A stretch of DNA of 31,516 bases, taken from contig MU069477.1 of assembly GCA_002284615.2 (NCBI GenBank), positions 329,778 through 361,293 of the forward strand, written 5' to 3'. Shown piece after piece: positions 29,795 through 31,516 of this stretch. The translations under genes were made by a program, and so were the position numbers. The notes under the pieces are model-generated. The model ran no database searches. It was not told where the DNA came from and saw only the letters and a program-made list of their open reading frames with translations. Position 1 is the stretch's first letter. Each line of letters starts with the position of its first letter. The stretch comes from Dunaliella salina (lineage: Eukaryota > Chlorophyta > Chlorophyceae > Chlamydomonadales > Dunaliellaceae).

Positions 29795-29819
29795 CACAAG
29801 AATGACTTCATCCATCTGC
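29795..29819 (-). CDS. Possible 25-nt upstream exon of the kinase gene
   Basis: The pyrimidine-rich acceptor 'gccttgtgtacag' is followed by 25 nt encoding the last base of a codon and QMDEVILV, ending in phase 0 before gtgtca. Joined, it would give DEVILVVSQFSAS. The acceptor is good, the donor is mediocre and the piece is tiny, so it may be false. Confidence 0.3.
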
Positions 29820-30873
29820 CTGTACACAAGGCAAACAAGCAGGCATGAATGCCAGCGAGGCCATGGAGTGCAAGGCACTCAATAAGGGCAGGCAGGGCGT
29901 GAACCGGAACAATAGAAGAGGCTGATGGACTGAGTGCACCATCGACGCCTGTACTGTAGCTTGGTGAAGCTCAGTGACCAGTACGCACCCTTGAATTTTT
30001 TGAATTGGACTTCTCCATTGCGCAGCCATTGCGCAACCTGTGTGGCAGCCTAAATGGTGTAATTTTCTCTTTGCGCATCCTTACTACGTCTGGCACTGCA
30101 GGTTGCATGACTGTGTTTTGGGTCACTCCTGCCCTGTTGACCTTGCGCCCCTCTCTCCTTTGAGCACGGACCTTTCTATTACCGTAGAGACCTGTGACCA
30201 TTGCGCACCCCCAAAATTTTTGAATTCAATATTACCATTGCGCACGCCTCATTGCGCACCCAAATTTTCCGAAAACTCCAAAATCCTACCATTTTAACAC
30301 CTCAAAACCAATTTTTGTGCACTGCTCAGCCCTTGAAGAAAGATATTTAATGCACAATGATCACGGGTCTCTACGCTATATTTCGATTTATTTTCCATTT
30401 GTGCACGCATTACGCACCCCATTTTGGCCAATTATTTTGCACACTGCGCACGAACTACGAACCTTTTCAAAACAATTATCAAAGCCTTCCGCACTGCTCC
30501 AAAGTTTTACATATTGCATAATGATAAACGAGCAATACGGTATGTTGTGCTGCAGGGGCAGTTTTCCATCTTCACCTTTGTACCAAGCAAAGCATGTGCT
30601 TGCGATGGACTGGCAAGAGCTTTATCCACTTTTTCGAGCAGGAAGAGCTTTTACTGGTGGAAGAAATGCTGAGATCATTTTCCACACAATTCATGCAGAT
30701 CAATTCATGAAGTTATTCATTTGCAGTGTGGTCAATCAGGCTCTAACAGTGTCCTTTAGGAACCTCATTTCTGCAGACTTGCTATCTTTGCAAAATGGCA
30801 GAACCAAACCTAAATATCATCTAGAGACTGTAGGTGTTCGTTTCAATCAGCACTGCTTTGTTCCATTCATCTA
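29820..30873. other. Upstream stretch: TGCGCA-rich repeats, no exon recognised
   Basis: No further ectodomain exon could be supported on the minus strand. The stretch contains repeated 'ccattgcgcaccc' sequences (see the separate entry). A 328-codon plus-strand frame starting at 30,317 owes most of its length to the (CATA)n array and has no recognisable domain in its first half. Confidence 0.45.
29974..30450. repeat. Cluster of TGCGCA-containing direct repeats
   Basis: TGCGCA occurs seven times (30,019, 30,030, 30,072, 30,202, 30,239, 30,253 and 30,445). A longer unit, 'gtgaccattgcgcaccc' followed by 'tttttgaatt' and 'ccattgcgca', is present at 30,193 and, diverged, at 29,974 ('gtgaccagtacgcaccc'). 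Confidence 0.75.
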
Positions 30874-31163
30874 TACATACATACATACATACATACATAC
30901 ATACATACATACATACATACATACATACATACATACATACATACATACATACACTCATACACTCATACATACATACATACATACATACATACATACATAC
31001 ATACATACATACATACATACATACATACTTACATACATACATACATACACACATACATACATACATATATTCGTACATACATACATGCATACATGCATAC
31101 ATACATACATTCATACATACATACATACATACGTACATACATATATACATACATACATACAAA
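30874..31163. repeat. (CATA)n tetranucleotide microsatellite
   Basis: About 290 bp of CATA/TACA repeats with scattered interruptions (actcat, acttac, acacac, atatattcg, catgcatacatgcat). It generates long Ile-His-Thr-Tyr or Met-Tyr-Val-Cys frames in several frames on both strands, none considered genes. Confidence 0.97.
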
Positions 31164-31182
31164 CATCAGGGATGTTCAAGCC

Positions 31183-31315
31183 GTCCGGCTCCCGGACATT
31201 TTATCAAAGATTTGGCCTGCGCCTCCGGCGCAGGCCAAAGCCGGTCCGGTCAGACCGGAAGTTTTTATGGACCCGGTCCAGCAGGATCGGACATATTATT
31301 TAAGTGCCTCCGGCA
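31183..31315. repeat. Cluster of four GC-rich hairpins with 3-nt loops
   Basis: Perfect inverted repeats lie at 31,183-31,197 (6 bp, loop CTC), 31,211-31,239 (13 bp, loop TCC), 31,245-31,259 (6 bp, loop CAG) and 31,305-31,315 (4 bp, loop TCC). All have a 3-nt loop. The local base composition differs sharply from the flanking A/T-rich sequence and from the adjoining (CATA)n array. Confidence 0.85.
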
Positions 31316-31516
31316 AAATTGAATTAGTACAGCCAGGCGAAATTAGCAAATTCTACGACGGGGGCCCCTGATGAAGCCTGCCCCAGCAACGGGACTTTGG
31401 TGATGGCCATGGCCAGCCTGCAATGGGTTGAACTGTGATGGTATCCTCCTAGCCTGCAAGAATGGCCAGCCAGCAAGGATGGCCAGCTAACTGCCCACCT
31501 CACACATGCACACACA
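31316..31516. other. Right edge: short 'atggccagc' repeats, no gene
   Basis: The motif atggccagc occurs three times in the last 115 bases, and the window ends in a CA-rich string. No splice signals or coding pattern could be supported. Confidence 0.5.

Larger units (their letters stand above)
18527..29819 (-). other. Membrane kinase gene (exon set, both ends undetermined)
   Basis: Minus-strand exons at 29,795-29,819 (weak), 29,444-29,501, 28,789-29,205, 28,564-28,631, 20,040-20,123 and 18,527-18,686 join without phase conflict. They encode a short outside segment, a transmembrane helix, a Cys- and Pro-rich juxtamembrane region and the first half of a protein kinase domain, of a type seen in TKL receptor-like kinases. 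Such proteins normally carry external signals to Ser/Thr or Tyr phosphorylation inside the cell. The extracellular domain presumably begins beyond the right side of the window. The catalytic loop (HRD) is not found, so activity cannot be claimed. The gene may continue into the coiled-coil/WD40 exons to its left, may be truncated, or may have lost an exon at the N tract. Confidence 0.65.

Noticed and set aside
30317..31303. Longest open frame of the window (328 codons, plus strand)
   Set aside because: About one third is Ile-His-Thr-Tyr repeats from the (CATA)n array, which stays open in several frames. The first half shows no domain and overlaps the TGCGCA repeat cluster.

Overview
The window is nuclear DNA from an eukaryote with intron-rich genes. 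Short exons (15 to 417 nt) are flanked by ordinary GT-AG introns, up to about 8.4 kb long, packed with old, diverged repeats. There are no bacterial-style operons, and no rRNA or complete tRNA genes. The receptor-type kinase pieces, low gene density and microsatellites would fit a large-genome alga such as a green prasinophyte-grade alga. That placement is inference; no marker gene is present. Both ends run into CA microsatellite, so the piece may simply be a contig broken at simple repeats.

All convincing coding sequence lies on the minus strand and reads from right to left. (1) About 29.8 to 18.5 kb holds exons of a single-pass membrane kinase: a short extracellular linker, one transmembrane helix, a Cys-rich juxtamembrane region, a TKL-like kinase N-lobe (EEIGRG ... 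VAVK ... PCLVEALYG) and helices alphaD/alphaE. No catalytic-loop exon was found. It is expected close to an N-containing poly-G tract at 18.41 to 18.46 kb. (2) About 17.0 to 8.3 kb holds a coiled coil, a Ser/Ala/Gln-rich linker and six WD40 units, ending in a stop codon at 8,311. The WD40 exons carry one unit each, and every intron between them is phase 2 at the same place, splitting the codon just before the VWD/IWD motif. The two exon sets share a strand and no gene end was seen between them. They may be one kinase/coiled-coil/WD40 gene or two neighbours. The recognised exons do not connect in phase without a missing exon or a skipped 25-nt micro-exon, so this stays open.

The remaining DNA is mostly repeats. 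A family of about 0.3 to 0.6 kb elements ('family I') occurs at least a dozen times in both orientations, densest at 24.1 to 27.3 kb inside the giant kinase intron. A second family ('family II') has three copies. The same intron carries three long near-perfect inverted repeats, and a fourth lies in the next intron. Most of their mismatches become G-U pairs only in the strand that the host gene transcribes. Other structure includes clusters of the palindrome TGCGCA, a cluster of GC-rich hairpins with 3-nt loops next to a roughly 290-bp (CATA)n array at the right end, and a frameshifted BED-type zinc finger from a hAT-like transposon at 4.0 kb. The first 3.9 kb and 5.2 to 8.3 kb contain no gene I can support.
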